Counted from the stretch's first letter, positions 38,285 to 47,623 are shown. The stretch is 64,000 nt of DNA from Nocardia asiatica NBRC 100129 (GCF_000308415.1 NZ_BAFS01000007.1:1-64000), one strand, 5' to 3'. Translations and numbers: made by a program. The notes: a model not told the origin generated them from the letters alone.

Positions 38285-38325
38285 GCAGGGCCGCCGCGCA
38301 GACCAGTCCTGCGCGGCGGCCCTGC
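38285..38325. terminator. Strong hairpin terminator after the toxin gene
   Basis: A perfect 16-bp stem (GCAGGGCCGCCGCGCA and its complement) with a 9-base loop, 89 bases after the toxin stop. It also lies just past the end of the convergent small ORF at 38355. Confidence 0.75.
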
Positions 38326-38354
38326 CGTATTTCGCCGGTGTGCTGCCGGGGCGC

Positions 38355-38513
38355 TCAGACCTTCAGGCGAAGACCGAGCTCGCGCCGGAGCACCTCTTGC
38401 GAAGGGAGGCGGCCGAGTACGCGCAGCACCGCAGGCCGCAGCTCCCGCTGTTCCTCTTCGCTGAGCAGTCCGACAAGATCGCGCAGATCCATATCATCGA
38501 ATGCCGTTGTCAT
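38355..38513 (-). CDS. Small hypothetical protein, charged and helical
   Basis: 52 residues starting MTTAFDDMDL and rich in Leu, Glu and Arg (LLSEEEQRELRPAVLRVL), consistent with one or two amphipathic helices. No family recognised. It lies downstream of the HxlR regulator on the same strand and ends before a strong hairpin. No clear RBS was found, so it may not be translated. Confidence 0.4.
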   Translation of the reverse strand: MTTAFDDMDLRDLVGLLSEEEQRELRPAVLRVLGRLPSQEVLRRELGLRLKV

Positions 38514-38598
38514 GGCAATCAGATTAAGGCCGGCAACCGAATTCGTCCTGCGATGTTTAGCCACTGGTGGGAGCACATTTTCAGACCGGACAACCGGT

Positions 38599-39000
38599 TT
38601 ACTGCCCGGCGTCGTCGTAGCGCGCCCGCGCGGCGATCACATCGTCCATGCGCGCCTCCGCCCACGCTTTCACGGCGCTCATGACCGGTTGCAAGCTGTG
38701 CCCGAGCGGGGTGAGTTCGTAGTCGACGCGGACGGGGACTTCGGCGGTGATCCGCCGCTCCACCAAGCCGTCGCGCTCCAGTCCGCGCAGCGTCTGAGTG
38801 AGCATCTTGGGGCTCACACCCGCGATGACCCGATTCAGCTCGGCGTAGCGCAGCGGCCCTTCGGCGAGCGCGGCCAGGACGAGACTCACCCATTTGTCGC
38901 TGATCCGATCCAGCAACTGCCGCGTCGGGCACTCGGCGAGGTACGCGTCGTACTGCTGTTTGGCCAGGTCGCGGCGCTGTGCCGCGGTTTGCGTCGCCAT
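38599..39000 (-). CDS. HxlR family winged-helix regulator
   Basis: 133 residues. CPTRQLLDRISDKWVSLVLAAL is the HxlR N-terminal signature with its conserved Cys (near residue 24), which in some relatives senses electrophiles or oxidants. The winged helix follows (RYAELNRVIAGVSPKMLTQTLRGLERDGLVER, YELTPLG). It is divergent from the quinone-oxidoreductase-like gene at 39099, a pairing often seen with thiol-reactive stress sensing. The probable operator lies in the 98-base gap. Confidence 0.88.
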   Translation of the reverse strand: MATQTAAQRRDLAKQQYDAYLAECPTRQLLDRISDKWVSLVLAALAEGPLRYAELNRVIAGVSPKMLTQTLRGLERDGLVERRITAEVPVRVDYELTPLGHSLQPVMSAVKAWAEARMDDVIAARARYDDAGQ

Positions 39001-39032
39001 CGGAGTACCTCACTGCCTCTTACGCACTTGCA

Positions 39033-39059
39033 GGTAACTACTACCCAACAGATAGTACC
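39033..39059. promoter_or_regulatory. Imperfect dyad between HxlR and oxidoreductase genes
   Basis: GGTAACTA at 39033 and TAGTACC at 39053 form an inverted repeat with a one-base bulge in the divergent promoter region, the expected position for an HxlR operator. Assigned by position and symmetry only. Confidence 0.35.
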
Positions 39060-39098
39060 GACTCCTAGGTTGGGCGACAGCCGATAGGAAGGAACGTC

Positions 39099-40022
39099 AT
39101 GCGCGCAGTAGTGGTCCGCCGACCGGGTGTAGTGGAGATCGCGGAAGTGCCGGTACCGCAGCCGGGGCCGTACGCGATCCGCGTCGCGGTCGCGGCGGCG
39201 ACGGTGAACCCGGTGGATCTGATGGTGCGCGCGGGCGTCGGCGGTACGCCGTTCGCCGCGCCGCGCGACCAGTGGGGTGTCGGCTGGGACGTCGCGGGCA
39301 CGGTGGACGCGGTCGGCGCGGGCGTCACCGGATTCACGGTCGGACAGGCCGTGATCGGCATCAGCGACCGGCTCGACGTATCGCTCGGCGCCCAGGCGGA
39401 CTACGTGGTGCTCGACGCCGGAAACGTCGCACCCGCACCGGTGTCCGTCGCGCCGGTGCCGGCGGCCACCATTCCGCTCAACGGCCTCACCGCGCTTCAG
39501 GCGCTCGACGCGCTGGAACTCGCGTCCACCGACTCGCTGCTGGTCACCGGCGCGGCGGGCGGCGTCGGCGGCTTCGCCGTCGAACTCGCGGCGGCGCGCG
39601 GACTACGGGTGATCGCCGCCGCCTCACCCGGCGACGAGGACGCGGTGCGCGCGCTCGGCGCAACGGATTTCGTTCCGCGCCGAGCGTCGCTCCCGGATGC
39701 GGTACGCGCCCTGATCCCCGGCGGCGTGGACGCCGCGCTGGACGCGGCCGCACTCGGTCCCGCGACGCTCGCCGCGGTACGCGGCGGCGGGCGTTTCGTG
39801 TCCATCAGCGTCCCGAACACACCGATCCCGCTGCGCGGCATCGACGTACGCACGGTCCTGGTCCGCGCCGACCGCGCTCAGCTCGACCAACTCGTCGCGC
39901 ACGTCGACGCGGGTCGCCTCACCCTCCGCGTCGCCGAAACCCTTCCCTTCGCCTCCGTCGAAGCCGCCCACGAGCGCCTGGCCGCAGGCGGCCTGCGTGG
40001 CCGCCTTGTCCTCGTCCCTTAG
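39099..40022 (+). CDS. NADP-dependent quinone oxidoreductase-like MDR protein
   Basis: 307 residues of the zinc-free medium-chain dehydrogenase group. The GroES-like domain opens MRAVVVRRPGVVEIAEVPVP with NPVDLMVRAG, and the Rossmann domain has SLLVTGAAGGVGGFAVELAAARG. No structural or catalytic zinc ligands are seen. AGGAAGGAA precedes the ATG. Divergence from the HxlR regulator suggests induction by reactive quinones or carbonyls; this is inferred from the family pairing, and the substrate is unknown. Confidence 0.85.
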   Translation: MRAVVVRRPGVVEIAEVPVPQPGPYAIRVAVAAATVNPVDLMVRAGVGGTPFAAPRDQWGVGWDVAGTVDAVGAGVTGFTVGQAVIGISDRLDVSLGAQADYVVLDAGNVAPAPVSVAPVPAATIPLNGLTALQALDALELASTDSLLVTGAAGGVGGFAVELAAARGLRVIAAASPGDEDAVRALGATDFVPRRASLPDAVRALIPGGVDAALDAAALGPATLAAVRGGGRFVSISVPNTPIPLRGIDVRTVLVRADRAQLDQLVAHVDAGRLTLRVAETLPFASVEAAHERLAAGGLRGRLVLVP

Positions 40023-40070
40023 GCCCGCGCGCGGCACATCGCTGCGAGAATGCCGTGCGCCGCGCCCGGG

Positions 40071-43000
40071 TCAGCGGATTCGGATCGGGTCGTCGGTGGC
40101 CAGGCCGCCGGTGGTTCGGACGGTGACGTCGACGGCGGCGGGGGCGGCGTTGGGGGCGTAAGGGGTGAACTTCTCGAGGGAACCCCAGTCACGGGCCCAG
40201 TCGTGGTGCAGGTAGCTGGGGACGGTCTGGGATTTCAGCAGCAGGCCGGTCCAGCCGAGCGGGCCGCCGCCGATGTCGTCCTGCCAGGCGTTGGAGGCGT
40301 CGGAGCCGACCCGGTCGGGCAGGATGCGCCACTGCGGGATCTCCGCGACGCCGTCCTTGTGGTCGAACGGACGCTGGCAGGGGAACGCCAGGCCGACGTG
40401 CCAGTCCAGCAGCACCGGATCCTGCGCTCCGACCGCGGCATTCAGCGTCGTCAGCTTGGGCAGCCTGGGCGGCGTCACGGCCAGCCACTGCTTGGGCGTG
40501 ATGTCGTTGTCGATCGCGACCAGCCGCACCGCGTTCACTTCCGCGGGCAGGCGATCCAGCGGCACCCGCAGGTTGCGCCAGGACGGCGCCGGGCCGATGT
40601 CCAGCGGATCGATCGAGCCGAGCGTGCTGACCTCGCCGTCCGCACCCCGGACGCCGTACTCCAGGTGCAGTTCCTGGCCGTAGGTGAGCACCCCGTCGGC
40701 GTCGATCGAGCGGATCCGGCCCGCCGCGGTGATCGCGAGTACCTGGTAGGCGGGGTCGTGGCGCATGCTGTCGGTCAGATCGAGCCGGTACCACTGGGTG
40801 GTCAGCTTCGCCTGCTGCTGCTCGCCCTCCTGGTAGCTGCCGAGCACCGGGGTGTTCGCCGGGTCCAAGCCGAACGGCAGCGCCACCGTGCTGCCGTTCG
40901 TGCCCGCCTGCTCGGTGGTCCCGCCTCCGGTGCCCGCGCCGGTGGTCTTGGTGGTCTTGTTCTCGGAGTCCTTGTCCACCGAGTTGGCGCCGCCGGTGAC
41001 GGTCTCCTCGGCGTCGGCGGTGAGGTCGCGCGCCACTCCGTTCGGGTCGAAGCCCTTGTTCTGCGCGGCCAGTCCGTCCGCGGGCGATCCGGTGAAGGGC
41101 TGCAGCAGCGAATCGGCGGTGTCGGTCTCCACCAGCACCTCGTTCGCCAGCGCGCACGAATCACCGCGCACCGATTCCACGTTGGACTTGGTGATCGAGT
41201 AGGCGGGATACTGCGTGGCCGCGGCCTTGGCCAGCGAGGCCACCTCGAAGATCACCAGCAGCGCGGCGGCCACGGTCAGCGGCGCCGAGGCCCAGCGATC
41301 GAATCGCCGGGGCGCCCCGGCGCTCTCGCGCCGGTACGGCTCGCGGTAGTGCTGCCAGATGGCGACCAGCAACGCGACGCCGCTGAGTCCGAGGAACAGC
41401 GTGGACAACCCCTTGCCCGCGAACAGTGGCGCCTTGTCCCACCACGGGACACCGTAGCTGGACACGTACCACCAGCCGTTGGAGCCGGTGAAGGTCACGG
41501 CGAGCAGGAACAGCACCGCGGCGGCGAACAGCGCGCGGTTGCGCGGCGAGCGAATGCCGGTGGTGCCCACCGCGACCGCCGCCAGCGCGGCCAGCGATCC
41601 GGCCAGCCCGGCGTACACGCCGAAGTGGTGGGTCCACTTGGTGGGCGTGAACATCATCAGGAACAGCGATGCGAACACGATGCCGAGAATGCGCACCGAG
41701 GGGCCGCGCGAGGTGCCCGGAATCCGCCCCTTGCGCAGCACTTGCAGGACGCAGACCAGCAGGCACAGCAGCATCACCAGCACGCCGAACCGCCGCGCCA
41801 GCGAACCGTCGGGCGAGAGCATGAGCAGCGAATCCCAGCGGGTGCGCTCGTCGAACCACGCGACGTTCGGGCCGACGATCGTGCGGACCCGGGTGGCTTC
41901 CAGCACCGTGGCCAGCGTCTGGTCGGCGAAGATCACCACGAGCACCAGAGTGCCCGCGGCGAGACCCGGCGCCAGCAGCGCGGCGAACCGGAACGCCGCG
42001 GCGGCCCGGGACGGCTTGCGCTCGTGCGCGGGGGCGTTCACCGCGGCCGCGGCTTCGGCGGAACCCGCGGCGGCCGCGTCCGCGTCGGGGCCGGTGCGGG
42101 CCGGGACGAGCCCGCGCGCACGTTTGACGATGATCAGCAGCACCGGTCGCGACCCGGCGATCAGCGCCGCGATGCAGATCAGGCCGGTGGGGCCCGCCGC
42201 GAGCGAGAATGCCGCGATCAAGACCGCCGCCGCGGCGGGCAGCAGCCTTCCGGTCGCGATGGCGCGTTCGATCGAGCACCAGGTGAGCAGCGCGCCCGCC
42301 GCGATCAGCGGCTCGGGGCGCAGACCGTTGTCGTAGGGCAGCCAGAACGCGAGGAACACCAGTCCTGCCGTCCACAGCGCCACCTTGTTGCGCCGCACCC
42401 GGGCGCCCAGACGCGGCAGCACTTCCCTGCTGATCACCAGCCAGCACAGGACGCCGGCCAGCAGGGTGGGCAGCCGCATCCACAGGCTGGCGTCGGAGAC
42501 CCGGGCCATCCAGGCCAGCACCTCATACGACCAGCCGAACGGCGCCTCGGGCACCGCGAACCAGCGGTAGTAGTTCGCCATGTAGCCCGCGTGCTCGGAG
42601 GCGCGCGCCATGTTCAGGATGTAGCCGTCGTCGGAGGTGTTCGCCCCGATGACGTGCCACAGCGCGATGGTGCCCAGCACCACGCCGTCGGCCGGGGTCA
42701 ACCGCCACCAGTGCGCGGGCAGGAAGCGCCGCGCTCTGCGCCCGTCGGCGGTGTCCAGCAGATGCAGTGCGACCAGAGCGATCAGCGTGAACACGGCGGC
42801 GGCGAGCATGGCGGCCAGCTTCAGCGACGTCGGCGTCGAGGAGAAACGCGAGTCGATGTCCGCGTGCGCCTGCGCCCCGGCGAGCCGGCCCGCGTCCAGA
42901 TCGGTGAACACGCCGACCATCTGCGGCCGGATGTCGCGGCCCACCGTGGACCGGAACGGCGTGCCGTCCTGCCTGGTCACTCCGGTGAGTTCAACGGTCG

Positions 43001-43418
43001 TCGCGGCCGTGTCCGACTCGATGCCGATCGTCGCGCAGGACCCGATCTCGGTCAGAGGCGCCGACAGCAGCGGGATGTCCCGCAGCACCACCGACAAGGC
43101 TCCGTCGGCGACCGCGACCACCAGCCCCTTGGTCGCCGCCTGACCGGAGGACACCGGAGCGGTGGACAGCAGCGTGCCCGCCGCGCCGAGTTCTCCCAGC
43201 AGCGAGCAGGGCAGCGTCGCGCGCAATCGCAGCGGTTCGTAGGACACCAGCGGCGCGGCGACGCTCGCCGCACCGGGTTGGGGCCAGTCCAGGCTCGCCC
43301 GGTCCTGCCGCACCGGCAGCAGCGGGGTCAGCAATGCCAGCAGGAATCCGAGAAGCCCGGAGAGGAGGGCGATCAAGCGGATTCGGGTGAACGCTCGAGT
43401 AGATCGGTCCGGTCGCAC
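40071..43418 (-). CDS. embC: Arabinosyltransferase of the EmbA/B/C family (second copy, EmbC-like by position)
   Basis: 1115 residues, with the same plan as the Emb at 34055: short N-terminal membrane helix, soluble loop, multi-spanning GT-C core, C-terminal lectin-like domain. The loop NTSDDGYILNMARASEHAGYMANYYRWF has its Asp pair at 263–264 and reads much like the corresponding M. tuberculosis EmbC segment as I recall it. It follows aftA on the same strand, as embC does in mycobacteria, but one extra gene lies between. The start is GTG at 43418, 47 bases after the preceding stop. The assignment to EmbC rather than EmbA/B is tentative. Confidence 0.92.
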   Translation of the reverse strand: MRPDRSTRAFTRIRLIALLSGLLGFLLALLTPLLPVRQDRASLDWPQPGAASVAAPLVSYEPLRLRATLPCSLLGELGAAGTLLSTAPVSSGQAATKGLVVAVADGALSVVLRDIPLLSAPLTEIGSCATIGIESDTAATTVELTGVTRQDGTPFRSTVGRDIRPQMVGVFTDLDAGRLAGAQAHADIDSRFSSTPTSLKLAAMLAAAVFTLIALVALHLLDTADGRRARRFLPAHWWRLTPADGVVLGTIALWHVIGANTSDDGYILNMARASEHAGYMANYYRWFAVPEAPFGWSYEVLAWMARVSDASLWMRLPTLLAGVLCWLVISREVLPRLGARVRRNKVALWTAGLVFLAFWLPYDNGLRPEPLIAAGALLTWCSIERAIATGRLLPAAAAVLIAAFSLAAGPTGLICIAALIAGSRPVLLIIVKRARGLVPARTGPDADAAAAGSAEAAAAVNAPAHERKPSRAAAAFRFAALLAPGLAAGTLVLVVIFADQTLATVLEATRVRTIVGPNVAWFDERTRWDSLLMLSPDGSLARRFGVLVMLLCLLVCVLQVLRKGRIPGTSRGPSVRILGIVFASLFLMMFTPTKWTHHFGVYAGLAGSLAALAAVAVGTTGIRSPRNRALFAAAVLFLLAVTFTGSNGWWYVSSYGVPWWDKAPLFAGKGLSTLFLGLSGVALLVAIWQHYREPYRRESAGAPRRFDRWASAPLTVAAALLVIFEVASLAKAAATQYPAYSITKSNVESVRGDSCALANEVLVETDTADSLLQPFTGSPADGLAAQNKGFDPNGVARDLTADAEETVTGGANSVDKDSENKTTKTTGAGTGGGTTEQAGTNGSTVALPFGLDPANTPVLGSYQEGEQQQAKLTTQWYRLDLTDSMRHDPAYQVLAITAAGRIRSIDADGVLTYGQELHLEYGVRGADGEVSTLGSIDPLDIGPAPSWRNLRVPLDRLPAEVNAVRLVAIDNDITPKQWLAVTPPRLPKLTTLNAAVGAQDPVLLDWHVGLAFPCQRPFDHKDGVAEIPQWRILPDRVGSDASNAWQDDIGGGPLGWTGLLLKSQTVPSYLHHDWARDWGSLEKFTPYAPNAAPAAVDVTVRTTGGLATDDPIRIR

Positions 43419-43465
43419 GGTGGTTGATGCTAGCTACCGTGCGGTGTGATGCCGACTGCCCCCGA

Positions 43466-45328
43466 CTACCGCAGCGTATGAACGTCCCACAGCCAGACGT
43501 CCTCGACCGGGGTCGGTGCGAAGCCGAGCAGTTGCGTGACCGTCTCGCGCAGCGCCTCGCCGTTCTTCGCCGGGGGTAGCACCAGCACGTCGGCCTGCCA
43601 GAACCGCAGGTCGGTCAGCGCGCGGGTGCGCACGTCGGCGTCGATCGGCGGCACCACTCCGGTGTCCTGCACCTGCACCAGCAGGGTGGTGGTCGGGCGG
43701 GCCTCGGGTCCGTAGATCCCTTTCTTGGTGGTGCCGGTCGGGCCGACGAAGTAGCCCCCGGCCAGCGGGAAGGCGAAACCGCCGTCGGCCTGCCAGCGCA
43801 GGGCCCGCGCGTCGGGCGGCCGGGGCGGCGGGACGACGACCACCGAGCCGTCGGCGACGTAGCGGCGGACGGCGCCGTCGGCGAAGAAATCCGGTGTCGG
43901 CGCTCGCTCGACCACGGGGAGGATGGTCGGGGTCAGCGGCAGCAGCGCGCAGACGAGCGCGGCGAACCACGCGAGCGGCTTCCAGTCCACCGCCGACTGC
44001 GTCCAGGTCGTCACCGCGCGCTCGGTGGCCAGCGCGAGCACCACCGCGATGGCCGGGATCGCCGCCATGCTCAGTCTGCTCTCCAGCACGGTATTCAGCA
44101 GCGGTACCTGTTCGGCCCAGCGCCACGGCAGTTCGACGCCGGTCGGCCGCTTGCCGATCGTGGCGACCGCGCCCAGCGACAGCACGCCGAAGACCGCGAT
44201 CACCACGCCCGCGGCCCGGACCACGCGATCGCGCCACAGCAGTCCCACCGTGAACAACACCAGCAGCAGTAGCGGCCAGCCGAAGTACGCGTTCTGCTCG
44301 GTCGGGTTGATCGCGACGTTCACGCCCGGCGCGAAGATCCCGCCCAGTGATTCGGAAGGGAACTGCACCAGCGCTCGCAGATCGTTGCCCATCGGCCCGT
44401 GGTCGATCGAGCGGTAACTCTGCGGTCCGAAGAACTGCCACCACAGCGGCACCTCGGTGAGCGCCAGCGTGATCGTCGCGGCCAGCAGCATGGTCGGCGC
44501 GAGGGTGCGCGTGACGCGCAGTGCGGTGCGCGGAACATGCAGGTAGTAGACGAGCGCGAATACCGCGAACGCGAGGGCGAAGATCAACAGCGGCTCCTCG
44601 CCGAGCGCGATCTGCACAGCGACCAGCAGTCCGAGGACGACGGCGTCGCGCACCCGCCCGCGCGGCCGGTCCGGTTCCGCCGCGGCGGCTCGTCGCGCCA
44701 TCCGGATCAGTCGGCCCGCGATGACCGGCAGCAACAGCAGCACGACGAAATTCGGGTGCGCGTTGGCGTGGGAGATCATGCCGGGCGCGAAACCGCAGAA
44801 CAGGCCACCGATCACCGCCGCGACCCTGGAGCCGACGAGCGCGAAGGCGAAGAGGCGGTACCAGGCGAACGCCGTCCCGGCCAGCCCGAGCGTGAGCACG
44901 AGCACGAACGTGACGGTGGGACCGAACAGCAGGGTGACCGGCGTCAACGGCACGCCGACGCCGAACATGGCCGTGTTGGCCATCATGTTCACTCCGGCCG
45001 GGAAGTTCTGCAGATCGGTGCCGAGCGGATTGCGCAAGGTTGCCACCGAGTGGGCGGTGACCGCGAAGAACCACTCCCACATCGTCTGGTCCTGACCGCT
45101 CTTGATCAGGTACCCGCTGCCGGTGTCACGCCACTGACCCGAGAGCACCGTCGCGGCCAGTGCCAGGTAGCCCATGCCGACGAGCAGATCGGCGCCACCG
45201 GTCCGGGGGATCCTCCGCGTGCGCGCGGGGCGGCTGAGCACTCCGGCCGCTGTCGTGGTCTCCGTCGCGACTGCGACCGCCGCCGATTCCGCCTGTTCGC
45301 CGGTATCGACGTCCTGTGCCCATGTCAC
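43466..45328 (-). CDS. Polytopic membrane protein, GT-C glycosyltransferase-like, in the arabinan operon
   Basis: 620 residues with roughly a dozen hydrophobic segments and a soluble C-terminal domain from about residue 470. The first loop has an acidic motif (SGQDQTMWEWFFA), then NPLGTDLQNFPAGVNMMANT and FAPGMISHANAHPNF, a pattern seen in bacterial GT-C-like membrane proteins. A longer ORF reaches 45430 from a TTG, but the GTG at 45328 has GAGGAG ten bases upstream, so it is preferred. It sits between aftA and the second emb on the same strand; M. tuberculosis has no gene here. A role in transferring sugar to arabinan or another envelope glycan is inferred from context. Confidence 0.7.
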   Translation of the reverse strand: MTWAQDVDTGEQAESAAVAVATETTTAAGVLSRPARTRRIPRTGGADLLVGMGYLALAATVLSGQWRDTGSGYLIKSGQDQTMWEWFFAVTAHSVATLRNPLGTDLQNFPAGVNMMANTAMFGVGVPLTPVTLLFGPTVTFVLVLTLGLAGTAFAWYRLFAFALVGSRVAAVIGGLFCGFAPGMISHANAHPNFVVLLLLPVIAGRLIRMARRAAAAEPDRPRGRVRDAVVLGLLVAVQIALGEEPLLIFALAFAVFALVYYLHVPRTALRVTRTLAPTMLLAATITLALTEVPLWWQFFGPQSYRSIDHGPMGNDLRALVQFPSESLGGIFAPGVNVAINPTEQNAYFGWPLLLLVLFTVGLLWRDRVVRAAGVVIAVFGVLSLGAVATIGKRPTGVELPWRWAEQVPLLNTVLESRLSMAAIPAIAVVLALATERAVTTWTQSAVDWKPLAWFAALVCALLPLTPTILPVVERAPTPDFFADGAVRRYVADGSVVVVPPPRPPDARALRWQADGGFAFPLAGGYFVGPTGTTKKGIYGPEARPTTTLLVQVQDTGVVPPIDADVRTRALTDLRFWQADVLVLPPAKNGEALRETVTQLLGFAPTPVEDVWLWDVHTLR

Positions 45329-45448
45329 CTGCGCACCACTCCTCGCCAGCGTTCGATAGCCGCCTCCGTGACCAACCACGCTGTGCGTGGACCGACAAAC
45401 CGAAGGGGTATCCATTTCGCGCGAGTTCAATCGTCGCGCGCTGAACGA

Positions 45449-47488
45449 TCAGCGGCGCACGGTGACCAGGGTGAACGGCCCGATGACGGTGGTGGTGAAA
45501 CGCGGGTCGGCGAACAGCTGCTTGGGGAAGCTCACCGTGTAGCGCTCGACGTTCGGGTCGTTCGGGTAGACGTCCTTGGCCAGCCGCAGCGTGTACGCGT
45601 CCCCGCTGCGCCGGAACAGGAACGCGTCCGGCGCGCGCCATGGACTCGTCGCCAGCGCGTCCAGCAGCTCCTGTGGCGTCTTCAGTTCGCTCCAGCGCTC
45701 GATGGTCGCCGCCCGGCCCGCGAAATCGGCGAGCGGATTGGCGTAGTGCGAGGTGAGGGCCTGGTAGCCGAAGTAGGGATAGAAGGAAAGGAAGCTGGTG
45801 TCGGCGGTGAGCACCACGGTGTCCGAGCGCGGGCGACCGGTCTGCGCGGTGAGTGCCGCGTCCACCTCGTCATAGAAGGACACCGCCGAGGCCGCCCGTC
45901 GGTCGGCACGATTCCCGTCGCCGTCGGTATCGGTGTACGCGGTGGTGATCTCCGACGCCAGCACGTGCGGGATGTTCTGGGTGAACGCCAACGCGCCGAT
46001 CGTCGCGACCACGATCGCGACGAGCCGGAACCGCGCGGGTTCGTTCAACGCCTGATAAATCACCCGCGCGCCCTCCACGAACCCGAACGCGCCCGCCACC
46101 GCCAGCAGCACCAGCAGCAGCGGTTCCAACCGGAAGGACAGCAGCGTGGTGCCCGCGGCGGTGGCCGCCATGGACAGCAGCGTCCACAGGTAGATCGCCG
46201 CCACGCCGATCGTCAGCGCCTGCGCCCGGCGTGACGACGCGGCGCGCAGCACCAGCCAGATCGTGCCGAGCAGGCACAGCGCGCCGAGCAGCGAGAAATG
46301 GAACATCGGCAGCGGCAGTTCCGCGCCCGCCTCCGGCAAGTAGTGCAGGGCGGTTCCGGAACTCGCCGTAGTGCCGCGCAGCGCCTTCGCCAGGTACGGC
46401 CCCCACACCAGCAGTGCGACCAGGCCGGAGATGACGCCGATCACCACCAGTCGCGCCAGCGGTGGCACCGCCGCGCGCCACGCGGGACGGCCGGTGTCCA
46501 CGGCGGAGCCGGTGCGGCGGGGATGGTTCGTCGTGCGCTGCTCCCGGACCGCGAGGACCGCCGCCAGCAGGCCCATCAAAGCGACCGCGAACGCGGCCAC
46601 CAAGAAGTACAGGGTGTAGAACGTGGCCGCCCAGCCCAGGAACAGCCCGGTGCCGACGATCGCGCCCCAGCCCCCGGCGGTGCGGCGCTCGGCCGCTGCG
46701 GTCGATCGCACGTCCTCCAGAGGCCGGTACAGCGCGCCCCAGGCGAGCACGAGCGCGGGCGGCAGCAGCAGCACGATGACGGCGCTGTACGCCTCCGGCG
46801 CGGCGTAGGCCACCGTGACCGCCGTGCTCGCCGCCGTGACGCCCACGGCCCAGTCGGCGCGGATCAGCTTCGACCACAGCACCAGCGCGACGACCGCGGC
46901 CACCGCGAGGAAGCCGATCGCGTACGGCTTGAACGCCTCCCAGCCGTCCATGCCGAGCAGGTTCGCCAGTCGTCCGCCGATCCAGAACCAACCCGCGGGA
47001 TAGAACGACGGCAGATCCGCGTAGGTCATGTCGCGCAGCGCGGCGGAATCCGTCAGCCGGGTGAGGAATTCGGTGCGGAACTCCTGATCCACCGAGACGC
47101 CGAACAGATACAGCTTCGTCGCCGCCAACGGCATGCCGAGGGTGACCGTGACGAACGTCGAAAGACCGACCCAGGACAGCACTTTGGCCGCCCAGAGCCA
47201 CTTGCGCAGCCGCAGCAGCGCGATGGCGACCGCGAGCAGCGCCGCCGCGCCGACCTGGCCCACCGTGGTCAGCGCCCGGGTCACGTTCGAGGAGTTGAAG
47301 GCGGGCCACTGCACCATCGAGAACGCGACGAGCCCGACGGCGGCCACCACCACGGCGACGAGCGCGGCGAGCGCGGCCTCACCGACTCCGGAGGCGACCT
47401 GCCGCACCGCGAGCGCTGTCCGCCCCGGCGCCGGGGCCGGATCGGCGGGACGCGGCGGCGCTTGGTCCGTCGCGGTCACCGTGCTCAA
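45449..47488 (-). CDS. aftA: Arabinofuranosyltransferase AftA (galactan priming)
   Basis: Adds the first arabinofuranose to the galactan backbone from decaprenyl-phosphoryl-arabinose. The GT-C protein has 679 residues (643 in Rv3792). Characteristic stretches are LFGVSVDQEFRTEFL in the first loop and MTYADLPSFYPAGWFWIGGR. The soluble C-terminal part has SFLSFYPYFGYQALTSHYANPL. The start is TTG at 47488 with GGAGCGG upstream; the first hydrophobic segment begins about residue 35. A hairpin between dprE2 and this gene suggests a separate or attenuated transcript. Confidence 0.93.
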   Translation of the reverse strand: MSTVTATDQAPPRPADPAPAPGRTALAVRQVASGVGEAALAALVAVVVAAVGLVAFSMVQWPAFNSSNVTRALTTVGQVGAAALLAVAIALLRLRKWLWAAKVLSWVGLSTFVTVTLGMPLAATKLYLFGVSVDQEFRTEFLTRLTDSAALRDMTYADLPSFYPAGWFWIGGRLANLLGMDGWEAFKPYAIGFLAVAAVVALVLWSKLIRADWAVGVTAASTAVTVAYAAPEAYSAVIVLLLPPALVLAWGALYRPLEDVRSTAAAERRTAGGWGAIVGTGLFLGWAATFYTLYFLVAAFAVALMGLLAAVLAVREQRTTNHPRRTGSAVDTGRPAWRAAVPPLARLVVIGVISGLVALLVWGPYLAKALRGTTASSGTALHYLPEAGAELPLPMFHFSLLGALCLLGTIWLVLRAASSRRAQALTIGVAAIYLWTLLSMAATAAGTTLLSFRLEPLLLVLLAVAGAFGFVEGARVIYQALNEPARFRLVAIVVATIGALAFTQNIPHVLASEITTAYTDTDGDGNRADRRAASAVSFYDEVDAALTAQTGRPRSDTVVLTADTSFLSFYPYFGYQALTSHYANPLADFAGRAATIERWSELKTPQELLDALATSPWRAPDAFLFRRSGDAYTLRLAKDVYPNDPNVERYTVSFPKQLFADPRFTTTVIGPFTLVTVRR

Positions 47489-47566
47489 CGGACCGCTCCG
47501 CGCACGTCGCAGGGGATTACTCGCATGGCGCCTCCGGGTTCACAGGATCCACTCCGTCAGACGATA

Positions 47567-47599
47567 GGTGCCCGCGCGATCACCGATCACGCGGGCACC
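47567..47599 (-). terminator. Hairpin between dprE2 and aftA
   Basis: GGTGCCCGCG and CGCGGGCACC form a perfect 10-bp stem with a 13-base loop, 24 bases past the dprE2 stop. It would separate dprE1-dprE2 from aftA and the emb genes, unlike a simple single operon. Confidence 0.65.
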
Positions 47600-47623
47600 G
47601 GGTCCGGGCTCGTTCGCCGAAGG

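Noticed and set aside
40023-40070. Hairpin between the convergent MDR and emb genes as a terminator
   Set aside because: GCGCGCGGCAC and GTGCGCCGCGC pair only imperfectly, so it was not listed as a feature.
40050-43427. Plus-strand ORF of 1125 codons opposite the second emb
   Set aside because: Same kind of GC shadow; the minus strand has clear Emb motifs.
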